Assembly: GCF_030128825.1 (NCBI RefSeq) | Contig: NZ_CP119127.1 | Coordinates: 1,798,001-1,862,000, forward strand | Reading direction: 5' to 3' | Origin: Sphingobium sp. WTD-1 | GTDB lineage: Bacteria > Pseudomonadota > Alphaproteobacteria > Sphingomonadales > Sphingomonadaceae | Length of the DNA stretch: 64,000 nt | Part shown: positions 56,833 to 64,000 of the stretch, piece after piece | Layout of the letters: every line of letters begins with the position of its first letter | Numbering within the stretch: position 1 is the first letter of the stretch | The notes under the pieces: model-generated | What the model saw: the letters and a program-made list of their open reading frames with translations, nothing else | What the model was told of the DNA's origin: nothing | The model's database searches: none | Program-made: the position numbers and the translations under genes

Positions 56833-58013
56833 CGCTGCGCCACCTTGGCCTGGGGCAGGCGGTCGGTGACGAAGGCGGGCACGGCCCAGGCCTCCATGCC
56901 GCTGGAAATGCGGCGGCACTGGCCGGTCGCCGGATCGCGATCGCCATCGGCCATCGCCTTCAATGCCGCATACATGGCGGCGCAGTCATAGCCCGCCGTA
57001 GTCGCCGCGCCCTCGCCACCGACCGAGGCGCTGGCCATCACGTTCCAGATCGGCTGATAGCCGCCGACGATGCCCTTGATCGATCCGTCCGGCTGGAAGG
57101 TGAAGCGCAGCCGCGCCCGGGTGAAATCATATTCGTTGCGGCGGCCACGAATGTCGCGTTCCGACCCCTGACCCCAATTCTGCTTCAGCTTGATATGGGC
57201 CGGCTCGGTGGTCAGCACGCCGTTGACGATCCGACCTTTCAGCACATTGCGATGATCGGCATTGGCGGTGACGCTGTAGCTGGCGCCGGGGATGAAATTC
57301 TGGCGTGAATCCACCACCGCCCGATCTTCGGTATTGGCGTAGATCACCGTCACGTCGGGATCATTTTCCAGACTGTCGACGCCGGTCAGCAGCAGCAGCT
57401 GGCTATGTTCGCCGCTCACCAGAAACTGGGTCAGGCCCTTGACGATGTCGCCGCCCGTGCCGTCGACCCCGCGCCAGGTCCGCACGCAGCCCATTGCCCG
57501 CCACATCTGGTTGTCGACGCCCGGTTCGCCCGCAGGCCCGGTGAAATTGGCATGGCCGCAGGTGTCGTCCGCCGCCGCGCCGTCCGCGTCATCGTCCAGG
57601 TTCAGCCCCTGCGCGACCTTGCCCTGCACCATGCGCTGGGGCGGTCGGTCGAACTTGTCGGGATGAGTGCAGATATTGATATTGTCGGGACCAAAGGCAT
57701 AGCCGGTCCAGCGCGTGGTCAGTTCCTTCTCGTTCGCCTTTTCCAGCAACCGCGTCCGCTCGCCGACCGGCTGGGTCTGCAGGTAATTTTCGCGCAGGGT
57801 CGCGGCCAGGCCCTGGGGGCAATCCTCCTTCCCCTGATAGATGGCCGGCGCGAAATGACTGACGACGAAGCCCATCTCGCCATTGGCGGGCGGTGCGGGC
57901 AGCGCTGCGGGTGCGGCCGGTTTCGCGGGCGCATCGCCCTGCGCGGAGGCCGACGCCGCGAGCGGCAGCGCGGCCAGCAGCAGGACCAGTGTGCGATGAT
58001 TCTGCACGATCAT
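56829..58013 (-). CDS. Exported protein of unknown function
   Basis: A 394-residue secreted protein from the ATG at 58013 (AAGGAAAGG upstream); the ATG at 58034 overlaps the preceding stop and is the alternative. Signal peptide LVLLLAALPLAASASAQ, then an Ala/Pro linker. The mature part has GEMGFVVSHFAPAIYQGKEDCPQGLA, FGPDNINICTHPDKF, DDTCGHANFTGPAGEPGVDNQMW and VRFTFQ-like beta strands near the end; paired cysteines suggest disulfides. The family was not recognised. Position between the secreted-repeat gene and the DUF1592-type gene, with overlapping ends, implies a shared role. Confidence 0.8.
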   Translation of the reverse strand: MIVQNHRTLVLLLAALPLAASASAQGDAPAKPAAPAALPAPPANGEMGFVVSHFAPAIYQGKEDCPQGLAATLRENYLQTQPVGERTRLLEKANEKELTTRWTGYAFGPDNINICTHPDKFDRPPQRMVQGKVAQGLNLDDDADGAAADDTCGHANFTGPAGEPGVDNQMWRAMGCVRTWRGVDGTGGDIVKGLTQFLVSGEHSQLLLLTGVDSLENDPDVTVIYANTEDRAVVDSRQNFIPGASYSVTANADHRNVLKGRIVNGVLTTEPAHIKLKQNWGQGSERDIRGRRNEYDFTRARLRFTFQPDGSIKGIVGGYQPIWNVMASASVGGEGAATTAGYDCAAMYAALKAMADGDRDPATGQCRRISSGMEAWAVPAFVTDRLPQAKVAQR

Positions 58014-58030
58014 CCTTTCCTTGCGAAATA

Positions 58031-58822
58031 TCATGGGATCAGCGGTTCGGCCTCGGCGGGAATATCCGCCGGGTCGTCGCCCGCGATTGTGAAGACCGGC
58101 CGGTCGCGATAGGCCCATTGGGCGCGGTCGCCATCGGGCCGGACGGTCCAGGCGCCCATGCCCCGCCGCGCCATGCCCGCCGGGAAGACGCGCCAGTCGG
58201 CGCAGGCCGTGCCACAGGCTTTGCCCTTATGCGTCACCAGCAAATTGCCCTGGCCATCGACCAGCAGATAGCGCCCGTCCACCAGCCGCGCCGTCACATC
58301 GGCCGGCGCGTCGATCTTGGGCGCGGCCGGCACATATTTCAGGCTGTTCCAGACCAGCCCGTCCTCGCCCTCATGGCCGATCGTGCCGGGCCGCTCGCCG
58401 GCATGGGTGAAGACCAGATTGACCCGTTTATAGACCCATTGCGGCCCGCTCGGTCCCTGCATCACGATCCAGTCGGGGCCATCCTGCTTCAGCCGGGGCG
58501 CCTTGCGATCGCCGCCGAACTCGGGCGGGGCAGGCACGATCTCCGCCTTGGCGGGCGCGGCCAGCGGCGTCCATTGGGTCAGGCAATCGCCCGAACACCA
58601 GAGCGGCTGATGTCCGATCCGCCCGGTCACGGCGCGCATATCCATGCCATAGAGGGTGCGGCCATGGGCATCGACATAGACGCTTTGGTCACCGACCTTG
58701 CGGACGCTGACACCGGCCGGCAGTGGCTCGCCGCTCGCCGCCTCCGGCGGTAGGTCGGCGGCCTGCGCCCAGAGCGCAGCCGGCTGCACCAGCCACAGGA
58801 TCGCGGCCGCCCGGCGCCACAT
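58031..58822 (-). CDS. Exported 'secreted repeat' protein (COG4315-like)
   Basis: A 263-residue secreted protein with signal peptide (AILWLVQPAALWAQ). It contains two copies of a short beta-rich repeat known from bacterial secreted lipoproteins: VYVDAHGRTLYGMDM... PLWCSGDCLTQWTPL and LLVDGQGNLLVTHKGKACGTACADWRVF. Each copy has a Cys-x(3)-Cys pair and a Trp, as expected for the family. Between them lies VYKRVNLVFTHAGERPGTIGHEG. Biochemical role unknown; such proteins often neighbour cytochromes, as here. Stop overlaps the next gene's alternative start, and its start overlaps the cytochrome c stop by one base. Confidence 0.82.
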   Translation of the reverse strand: MWRRAAAILWLVQPAALWAQAADLPPEAASGEPLPAGVSVRKVGDQSVYVDAHGRTLYGMDMRAVTGRIGHQPLWCSGDCLTQWTPLAAPAKAEIVPAPPEFGGDRKAPRLKQDGPDWIVMQGPSGPQWVYKRVNLVFTHAGERPGTIGHEGEDGLVWNSLKYVPAAPKIDAPADVTARLVDGRYLLVDGQGNLLVTHKGKACGTACADWRVFPAGMARRGMGAWTVRPDGDRAQWAYRDRPVFTIAGDDPADIPAEAEPLIP

Positions 58823-59292
58823 CAGCGCTTCTCCTCAACGCGGAAGCTGCGGTGGCAGGTGCCACAGCTCTGCCCCAGCGTCTTGGCCGCAACCCGCATC
58901 TTCGCCACATCGCCGCTCGCCGCGACGGTGGCAAAGCTGTTGGCCTGCGTGGTGAAGCCGTCCTGCGCCGCCTTGAATGCGGCTGGCTGGCTCCAGATTT
59001 CCGGCTTGGCCGCCGTCTTGACGCCGGGCTTCGGACCGCTGCCGGCCGGGAACCAGCCCTGTTGCTGGCGGGCATAGTCGCGGATCTGCCGCGCCGAAAT
59101 CTGGATCACATAGGTTTGCGGCGTGGCCGATTTCAGCTCGTCATTGATATTCTTGAACGCCGCGCCGACCTCGCGGAAGCCCGCGATCCGGGTGGCGACG
59201 ATATCGCCGGGTGCCGCCGCCAGCGGTGCCGCGCAGAGCAGCGCCAGCATCGCGGCCGGCCGCTTCATCCGCGCTGTATCGTGCATCCTCAT
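58822..59292 (-). CDS. Cytochrome c'/c556-type monoheme protein
   Basis: A 156-residue exported cytochrome with signal peptide (LALLCAAPLAAAP). A single heme site CGTCHRSF sits at the extreme C-terminus after a long helical stretch, the layout of cytochrome c' and c556 four-helix bundles. The ATG at 59292 has AAGGGA 6 nt upstream; the ATG at 59268 would also leave a signal. Likely periplasmic electron carrier or gas-binding protein next to a cytochrome b561 in the same operon. Confidence 0.87.
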   Translation of the reverse strand: MRMHDTARMKRPAAMLALLCAAPLAAAPGDIVATRIAGFREVGAAFKNINDELKSATPQTYVIQISARQIRDYARQQQGWFPAGSGPKPGVKTAAKPEIWSQPAAFKAAQDGFTTQANSFATVAASGDVAKMRVAAKTLGQSCGTCHRSFRVEEKR

Positions 59293-59312
59293 CCTCGTCC
59301 CTTTCATGTCTG

Positions 59313-59969
59313 TCACAGCATCGGATCGGCAAAGACCCACCAGGCGAGGGTGCCCGCCAGCAGGATGGCGACGGCGAAGGCGACAGGCGACGCGCGCCGC
59401 ACCGCCACCGGCTCGCCGGTCACTTTCGTCCGGCCGCTGACCATCGGCCCGATCAGGTTGCGCCGTCGTACCAGCAGGTAGAACAGCACCGCCGCGACAT
59501 GCAGGCCGATCAGCACCTGCAGGATGGTGAAGCTGATGCCGTGGATGTCGGAGGCGAGCCGGCCCTGATCGAAATCGACCAGATGCGACAGCGGCCCGGA
59601 TTCGATGCCGTCGATATCGACCGCGAACAGGCCAGTGCCGACCTGCACCGCCAGCGCCAGCAGCATCGCCACCACGCTCCAGCCGCCCAGCGGATTATGG
59701 CCCGGCGCCGCGGGCGCGCGGCCGGTCAGATAGGCGAGGATCGCCCGCGGTCCGCGCAGGAACTGGGCAAAGCGCGCCGGTCCGGACCCGATCAGGCCCC
59801 AGATCAGGCGAAAAACGATCAGGAACAGCACGGCCTGGCCCGACAGGCGATGCCAGTCCATGTGATAGGTTTCCGCGCTCCACCAGGAAAAGCCGATCAG
59901 GCCGACCAGCGCCCAGTGGAACAGGCGGATGGGCAAGTCCCAGACATATTGACGCGCGGGGTTCGCCAT
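59313..59969 (-). CDS. Cytochrome b561-type membrane protein
   Basis: A 218-residue inner-membrane diheme b-type cytochrome with four to five helices: WDLPIRLFHWALVGLIGFSW (heme His), WHRLSGQAVLFLIVFRLIWG, WSVVAMLLALAVQVGTGLFA, DIHGISFTILQVLIGLHVAAVLFYLL (two His) and a C-terminal helix. It would transfer electrons between the quinone pool and periplasmic partners such as the neighbouring HiPIP and cytochrome c. Start at 59969, overlapping the HiPIP stop by one base (TAATG). Confidence 0.92.
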   Translation of the reverse strand: MANPARQYVWDLPIRLFHWALVGLIGFSWWSAETYHMDWHRLSGQAVLFLIVFRLIWGLIGSGPARFAQFLRGPRAILAYLTGRAPAAPGHNPLGGWSVVAMLLALAVQVGTGLFAVDIDGIESGPLSHLVDFDQGRLASDIHGISFTILQVLIGLHVAAVLFYLLVRRRNLIGPMVSGRTKVTGEPVAVRRASPVAFAVAILLAGTLAWWVFADPML

Positions 59970-60277
59970 TAGCTCTTCTTCGCCCAGCTGTCGCACACGC
60001 CTTCGGCCGGCACGATGCCGCCGCTCAGCAGCGCGCATTTGCCGCAGCCCGGCTGGGCGGCGGTGAAGAAGGCGCAGAGGCCGCAGCGCCTGGCCGCATC
60101 GGTCGATGTGCGAAAGCCCAGCGACTTGCGCATGCTCTTCTGCGCGGCGGACAGGCTGGCCGGATCGATACATTCGGCGGCCTCGGCGATGCTGGCCAGC
60201 CCCAGCGGCACGCAGGCGATCAGGCCCAGCGCCGATCGGCGGCTCCAGTGACGGACATGATGATCGCTTGCCGCCAT
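59969..60277 (-). CDS. High-potential iron-sulfur protein (HiPIP)
   Basis: A 102-residue Tat-exported electron carrier. The twin-arginine leader is clear (WSRRSALGLIACVPLGLAS). Four cysteines for one [4Fe-4S] cluster occur in the family pattern: RRCGLCAFF, PGCGKCALLSG and VCDSWAKKS, with the last Cys near the C-terminus. The ATG at 60277 has AGGAG upstream; a GTG at 60286 is in frame. It is the first gene of the operon that continues with cytochrome b561 and cytochrome c, and is divergent from the two-component genes. Confidence 0.9.
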   Translation of the reverse strand: MAASDHHVRHWSRRSALGLIACVPLGLASIAEAAECIDPASLSAAQKSMRKSLGFRTSTDAARRCGLCAFFTAAQPGCGKCALLSGGIVPAEGVCDSWAKKS

Positions 60278-60359
60278 GCGGCCCACTCCTCTTCCCTGCC
60301 GGCCCGGTTGCTCCGGTCCTCTTGTGCGTTCCTTCTAGCAGGGGGGCGCCGGATTAATT

Positions 60360-60425
60360 TGTCAGCGCCGACAAAATCGGCGCAGAATGCAGGCGCTTAT
60401 TCCGTCCTTTGTGTCGGGCCTGACA
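60360..60425. promoter_or_regulatory. Two TGTC-N6-GACAAAATC sites, 52 bp apart
   Basis: TGTC-agcgcc-GACA (60360-60373) and TGTC-gggcct-GACA (60412-60425), each followed by AAATC and then GGCGC. The centres are 52 bp apart, about five helical turns. They lie between the HiPIP operon and the response-regulator gene and are likely binding sites for that regulator. Confidence 0.65.
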
Positions 60426-60475
60426 AAATCCGGCGCGGGCCGGCGGCTAGAAGAAGCGGAATGGGAAGAGGAGGG

Positions 60476-61222
60476 ATGAGGGTGACAGCGAAGCTGACAG
60501 GCGACAGCGCGCCGGGCGACACGCATATCCTGATCGTTGATGACGATCCGTCGCTGCGCGCGCTGGTCCGCGTTTTCCTGATGCAGGAAGGCTATGTCGT
60601 CAGCGAAGCCGCCGATGGCCCGGCGATGCGCGCCATCCTCGCCCATCAGCCGGTCGATATCATCGTCCTCGACGTCATGATGCCGGGCGAGGACGGGCTG
60701 TCGATCGCCCGCTCGCTCGCGGGGCAGCAGGATGCCGGCATCATCATGGTGTCGGCGCTGGGGACGGAGGGCGACCGGATCACCGGCCTGGAAATGGGCG
60801 CCGACGATTATCTGCCAAAGCCGCTGTCGCCGCGCGAACTGCTCGCCCGCATCCGCGCGCTGCAGCGCCGCCGTCGTCCGGTCGCCGACACCCGCCAGCC
60901 GGTGCTGGCCCATTATCATTTCGAAGGGTGGCAGCTCGATCCGGTGCGACGGGTACTGCGCGATCCGGCCGGCATCATCATCAGCCTGTCGGAGGGGGAG
61001 TTCGCCCTGCTGCTCGCCTTCATCGAACATCCCCAACAGATATTGAACCGCGACGCGCTGGTCGAACTGGCGCGCGGCGAGGATGCCGATGTGTTCGACC
61101 GGGCGATCGACACCCAGGTCAGCCGCTTGCGCCGCAAGCTCGGCACCCGCGCGCGTGGCGAGCTGATCCACACCGTCCGGTCCGAAGGCTATATCTTCCA
61201 GGCGCCGGTGCAGCGCGGATGA
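60476..61222 (+). CDS. OmpR-family response regulator
   Basis: Two-component DNA-binding regulator of 248 residues. Receiver domain: HILIVDDDPSLRAL, phospho-accepting Asp66 in IIVLDVMMPGEDG, VSALGTEGDRITGLEMGADDYLPKPLSPREL with the conserved Lys. The C-terminal winged helix ends VSRLRRKLGTRARGELIHTVRSEGY. The ATG at 60476 lies 3 nt after GGAGG; a GTG at 60482 with better spacing is also possible, as is an ATG at 60461. Its stop overlaps the kinase start (ATGA). Divergent from the HiPIP/cytochrome operon, its probable target. Confidence 0.93.
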   Translation: MRVTAKLTGDSAPGDTHILIVDDDPSLRALVRVFLMQEGYVVSEAADGPAMRAILAHQPVDIIVLDVMMPGEDGLSIARSLAGQQDAGIIMVSALGTEGDRITGLEMGADDYLPKPLSPRELLARIRALQRRRRPVADTRQPVLAHYHFEGWQLDPVRRVLRDPAGIIISLSEGEFALLLAFIEHPQQILNRDALVELARGEDADVFDRAIDTQVSRLRRKLGTRARGELIHTVRSEGYIFQAPVQRG

Positions 61223-62550
61223 AGGCGGGCTTCCTGCGCTGGGCCAATTCGATCCACGCCCATCTGCTGGCGCTGGCCCTGGTCGTGATCCTGACGCTGA
61301 CCGCCTTCAGCCTGACCCTGCTGCTCTATTTCATTCCGCCCGAACGGGTGCCGCTTTCGGTCTATGAGATTGCCCGCATCGTCCATGGCCAGCCCCTGCT
61401 GCGCGACGAGCCGGTGGTGCATGAGGCGCGGCAGGCCGCCGCGCCGCCGGCATCGACCGACCCGGCCGATCGGCTGATCGCCGCGCTGCTGGCCCGGCGC
61501 CTCAGCCTGCCGGCGGCCAATGTGCGCATCCGCCTCGACCCCGGCGATCGTGAGCGGATCGGCCAGTTCGTAGCGGAGATGCAGCTTTACGGCCCCGATG
61601 GGCTCGCCGATCCCTTCATCCTGGGCACCTTCACCGCTGCGATCCGCCAGCCTGATGGTCAGTGGCGGATGATCACGCGCGAGGCGCGGGGCGGGCGGTC
61701 GCTCTGGCGGCTGCTCGGTCAATATGCCTTCCTCGTCGGCATCCTGCTGGTGGTGCCGCTCAGCCTCTGGTTCAGCGCGCGGCTGACTCGCCCGATCCGC
61801 GCCTTTGCCGCCTCGGCCGAGCGAATGGGGGCAGGGCAGGAGGAACAGCCGATCCCGCTCGACGGGCCGAGCGAGATCCGGCTGGCGGCGCAATCGATCA
61901 ACGAGATGCAGGCGCGCATCGCCCGCTATGTGCGCGAGCGAACCTCGGTCGTCGGGGCGATCGCCCATGATCTGCGCACGCCGCTGTCGCGCCTCCATTT
62001 CCACCTCACCGCCGCGCCCGCGCCGGTGCGGATCGCGGCCGAGGAGGAAATCCGCCAGATGGAGGCGCTGATCGGCACGACGCTGGATTTCGTCGACAAT
62101 GAAAACCGCCCCCGCCTCAAGGAGCCGCTCGACCTTGGCCTGCTGGTCGAGGGGCTGGTCGATGATTTTGCTGACATGGGCCGTGACGTGACCCTGACGG
62201 GCGCGGAGCCTGTCATCATCGCGGGTGACATGATCCTGCTCAAGCGGCTGTTCACCAACCTGATCGACAATGCGATCAAATATGGCGACCGCGCGCGGGT
62301 GCGGGTGATGCGCGACGAGGGGCGGGCGATCGTCACGATCGAGGATGACGGGCCGGGCATGGAACAGGCCGATATCGCCCGCGCCTTCGAGCCCTTCTAT
62401 CGCGGCGAACCTTCCCGCAACCGCAGCACCGGCGGCGTGGGCCTCGGCCTGTCGATCGTCCAGTCGGCGGCGCAGGCGCATCAGGGCCGGGTGCTGCTGG
62501 CGCGCGCGCCCGATGGTGGGCTGCGCGCGCAGGTCGAGCTGCCGGTTTAG
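61219..62550 (+). CDS. Sensor histidine kinase
   Basis: Inner-membrane kinase of 443 residues, partner of the preceding regulator. First helix ALALVVILTLTAFSLTLLLYF, a ~140-residue periplasmic sensor region with no recognised domain, second helix YAFLVGILLVVPLSLWFSA, HAMP (RLTRPIRAFAASAERMG), H-box with His250 in GAIAHDLRTPLSRL, N-box LIDNAIKYG, and ATP lid motifs EDDGPGM and GGVGLGLSIV. The signal may concern the redox operon opposite (inference). Confidence 0.93.
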   Translation: MKAGFLRWANSIHAHLLALALVVILTLTAFSLTLLLYFIPPERVPLSVYEIARIVHGQPLLRDEPVVHEARQAAAPPASTDPADRLIAALLARRLSLPAANVRIRLDPGDRERIGQFVAEMQLYGPDGLADPFILGTFTAAIRQPDGQWRMITREARGGRSLWRLLGQYAFLVGILLVVPLSLWFSARLTRPIRAFAASAERMGAGQEEQPIPLDGPSEIRLAAQSINEMQARIARYVRERTSVVGAIAHDLRTPLSRLHFHLTAAPAPVRIAAEEEIRQMEALIGTTLDFVDNENRPRLKEPLDLGLLVEGLVDDFADMGRDVTLTGAEPVIIAGDMILLKRLFTNLIDNAIKYGDRARVRVMRDEGRAIVTIEDDGPGMEQADIARAFEPFYRGEPSRNRSTGGVGLGLSIVQSAAQAHQGRVLLARAPDGGLRAQVELPV

Positions 62551-62551
62551 A

Positions 62552-62651
62552 GCGTTTTCTAATCAGGTGGAATCACCTGATGACCAGGAAAACGCGTTAA
62601 ACCAAAAACTTAGAGCAACCGATCTGACGCAGTCGGATCGGAATTTGCTCT
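62552..62651. repeat. Two adjacent palindromic units (intergenic repeat/terminators)
   Basis: Unit 1: GCGTTTTC (62552-62559)/GAAAACGC (62588-62595) around ATCAGGTG (62562-62569)/CACCTGAT (62574-62581). Unit 2: AGAGCAA (62612-62618) and CCGATC (62619-62624) against GATCGG (62636-62641) and TTGCTCT (62645-62651). They fill the gap between the convergent kinase and oxidoreductase genes; the last reaches into the oxidoreductase stop. Likely bidirectional terminators and possibly a dispersed repeat family. Confidence 0.65.
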
Positions 62652-64000
62652 AAAGCCCTTCCGCCTCCACCCATTGCGCGCCGGTCAGCGCGCGCGCCAT
62701 GTCCCAGCTATGGCGGCGGATATCGGGCACGGCGACGATTTCCCAATGGGCGCCGCGCGTCATCGGCCCGACCACTAGCAACCGCTCCTGCGCGCTGCCG
62801 TCGCGCGCGATGGCATGGCCCTGCCGGTTGGTGTCGATGCCGATCGCCAGCGCATCGGGCCGGATCGCGCCGCGATCCGCCAGCCGGCGCAGCAGCACAT
62901 CGTCGGCCCGGCCCAGATCGGCCAGCGGCCCGGTGCAATTGACCACCCGCGCCACCCGGATATCCTGCACCTGTTCGCTGCCGCGCGGCCGCCATTGCAC
63001 GATCAGTCCCTCGCCGGCGTCCTGCGCGCCGATGATCCGGCCCGCCGCGATCCGCAGCCGCCCGCTCGCCTGCATCGCGGCGATCCGTTCGGCCACCTGC
63101 GGCGCGATGCGGTGGCGATGCACGTCCCAATAGGGCCGGGCGTGGCGCAGGAAGCGCGCCCGTTCGACCGGGGAGGTGGCCCGCCATATATCCTGGGTGA
63201 AGGGGCGCAGTTCATCGACCGCGCGGCGCCAGCCGACCGCATCGGCCCGCTGGCGGATGGTGCGGACCAGCCCGGCGCAATGGGCGGCCGGCCGTTCGCG
63301 CAGGGCAGGGAAGGGCGTGGCCGGCGCATGGCTGTGCGGCACCAGCCCGCGCCGCGACAGCGCCAGGATCGATCCGCGAAAGCCGGCGCTGTCCAGCGTC
63401 TGCGCGCAGTCCACCGCGGTCAGGCCCGTGCCCAGCAGCAGTATCTTGTCGCTCGGCGTCAGCCCCTCGGCAATGTCCGCGCCCCAGGGCTCGGACACAT
63501 AGAGCGGGGGCGTCTTGTCCCGGAATGGCGGCAGGTCATGCGGCGGCAGATTGCCCGGCGCCAGCGCCACCGCGTCGGCCGTCAGCATCTGACCCGACGC
63601 CAGTTCGACGACACAGCCATCGCCGGTCATGCGGATGTCGACCGCCGCGTCATCGATCACGTCCAGCCGGTCGCCCGCCTCGGCGCGGGTCTTGTCCAGC
63701 AGCGCGGACAGATAGCGGCCATAGGTCGCGCGCGTCGCGAAGCTGGCATCCGACCCGCCGCTCGTTTCCGCCAGCCATTGCGCGAAATGGCCCGGTTGGT
63801 CGGGAAAGGCGCTCATGTTGCCGGCGCGGACGTTGAGCATATGGTCGGGCAGGGCGCTGCCGAACGCGACGCCCTTGCCCAGCCGTTCCGGCCGCCGCTC
63901 GACCAATGTCACCCGCATCGTCCCGTAGCGCAGCAGGTTGATCGCCAGCAGCGTGCCGCTGAACCCGCCACCGACGATGACCAGGTGGGAAACGTGGAAC
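62650..64000 (-). CDS. FAD/NAD(P)-binding oxidoreductase (N-terminus beyond window)
   Basis: The minus-strand frame is open to the window end. The visible N-terminal part reads LVIVGGGFSGTLLAIN, an ADP-binding Rossmann motif, and the true start lies just beyond position 64000. Further landmarks: FGSALPDHMLNVRAGNMSAFPD, FATRATYGRYLSALL, VALAPGNLPPHDLPPF, a second nucleotide motif ILLLGTGLTAVDCAQTL, and VNCTGPLADLGR near the end. This is the pattern of the FAD-NAD(P)-binding family (PF13454-like, about 470 aa). Substrate unknown. Convergent with the histidine kinase gene. Confidence 0.88.
   Translation of the reverse strand, partial: FHVSHLVIVGGGFSGTLLAINLLRYGTMRVTLVERRPERLGKGVAFGSALPDHMLNVRAGNMSAFPDQPGHFAQWLAETSGGSDASFATRATYGRYLSALLDKTRAEAGDRLDVIDDAAVDIRMTGDGCVVELASGQMLTADAVALAPGNLPPHDLPPFRDKTPPLYVSEPWGADIAEGLTPSDKILLLGTGLTAVDCAQTLDSAGFRGSILALSRRGLVPHSHAPATPFPALRERPAAHCAGLVRTIRQRADAVGWRRAVDELRPFTQDIWRATSPVERARFLRHARPYWDVHRHRIAPQVAERIAAMQASGRLRIAAGRIIGAQDAGEGLIVQWRPRGSEQVQDIRVARVVNCTGPLADLGRADDVLLRRLADRGAIRPDALAIGIDTNRQGHAIARDGSAQERLLVVGPMTRGAHWEIVAVPDIRRHSWDMARALTGAQWVEAEGL

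Noticed and set aside
60928..62550. 540-codon reading of the histidine kinase frame
   Set aside because: The first 97 codons lie over the response regulator. The ATG at 61219 in an ATGA overlap begins a proper membrane helix.

Overview
The window is high-GC DNA from a Gram-negative carbohydrate-scavenging bacterium. Several TonB-dependent receptors sit beside glycoside hydrolase operons, with Tat-exported hydrolases, SusB/GH13/MFS maltodextrin genes and a LytTR membrane regulator. Together these suggest an alphaproteobacterium of the Sphingomonadaceae type. The taxonomy is inference from gene content and style; no rRNA gene is present. No tRNA, CRISPR array, prophage or insertion sequence was seen.

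Layout. 1-6.3 kb: a cation P-type ATPase (cut by the window start), outer-membrane phospholipase A, a secreted beta-propeller-like protein, a LytTR membrane protein and a probable small RNA on the minus strand. 6.5-17.9 kb: a starch/maltodextrin locus (TonB receptor, LacI regulator, GH13 amylase, GH13 alpha-glucosidase, GH97 alpha-glucosidase, MFS sugar carrier), with one identical 14-nt operator-like site in front of both the receptor and the amylase operon. 17.9-21.4 kb: leucine-dehydrogenase-like gene divergent from an Lrp regulator around a symmetric double palindrome, then an M28 peptidase.

21.4-40.7 kb is the most coherent block. A minus-strand operon (IclR regulator, three esterases, GH29 fucosidase, GH31, GH1) diverges from a TonB receptor and a plus-strand operon for L-fucose uptake and oxidation (FucP, lactonase, aldo/keto reductase, split UxaA-type dehydratase, SDR, mutarotase) that ends in a GH35-like beta-galactosidase. 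Fucosidase, galactosidase, alpha-xylosidase, beta-glucosidase and acetylesterases are what is needed to dismantle fucosylated, acetylated xyloglucan oligosaccharides; the carried-off fucose would be oxidised by the second operon. Two lesions stand out here: the TonB receptor has a single in-frame amber codon, and a 61-bp tandem duplication fuses FucP to the lactonase.

40.8-43.5 kb is housekeeping (EEP nuclease family, radA, cvpA). 43.8-53.8 kb holds gluconokinase and two paralogous ~1000-residue exported proteins (two beta-helix domains plus a C-terminal SMP-30/lactonase-like propeller) flanking a TonB receptor; a TACGAC-N4-GTCGTA-type site occurs in front of both the first paralogue and the receptor. 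53.8-62.6 kb holds a minus-strand operon of exported redox and unknown proteins (HiPIP, cytochrome b561, C-terminal-heme cytochrome c, secreted-repeat protein, unknown, DUF1592/1588-type lipoprotein, DUF1552 protein), divergent from a two-component system with repeated TGTC-N6-GACA sites between. The window ends inside a FAD-dependent oxidoreductase gene. Most very long antisense ORFs are high-GC shadows and are not annotated.
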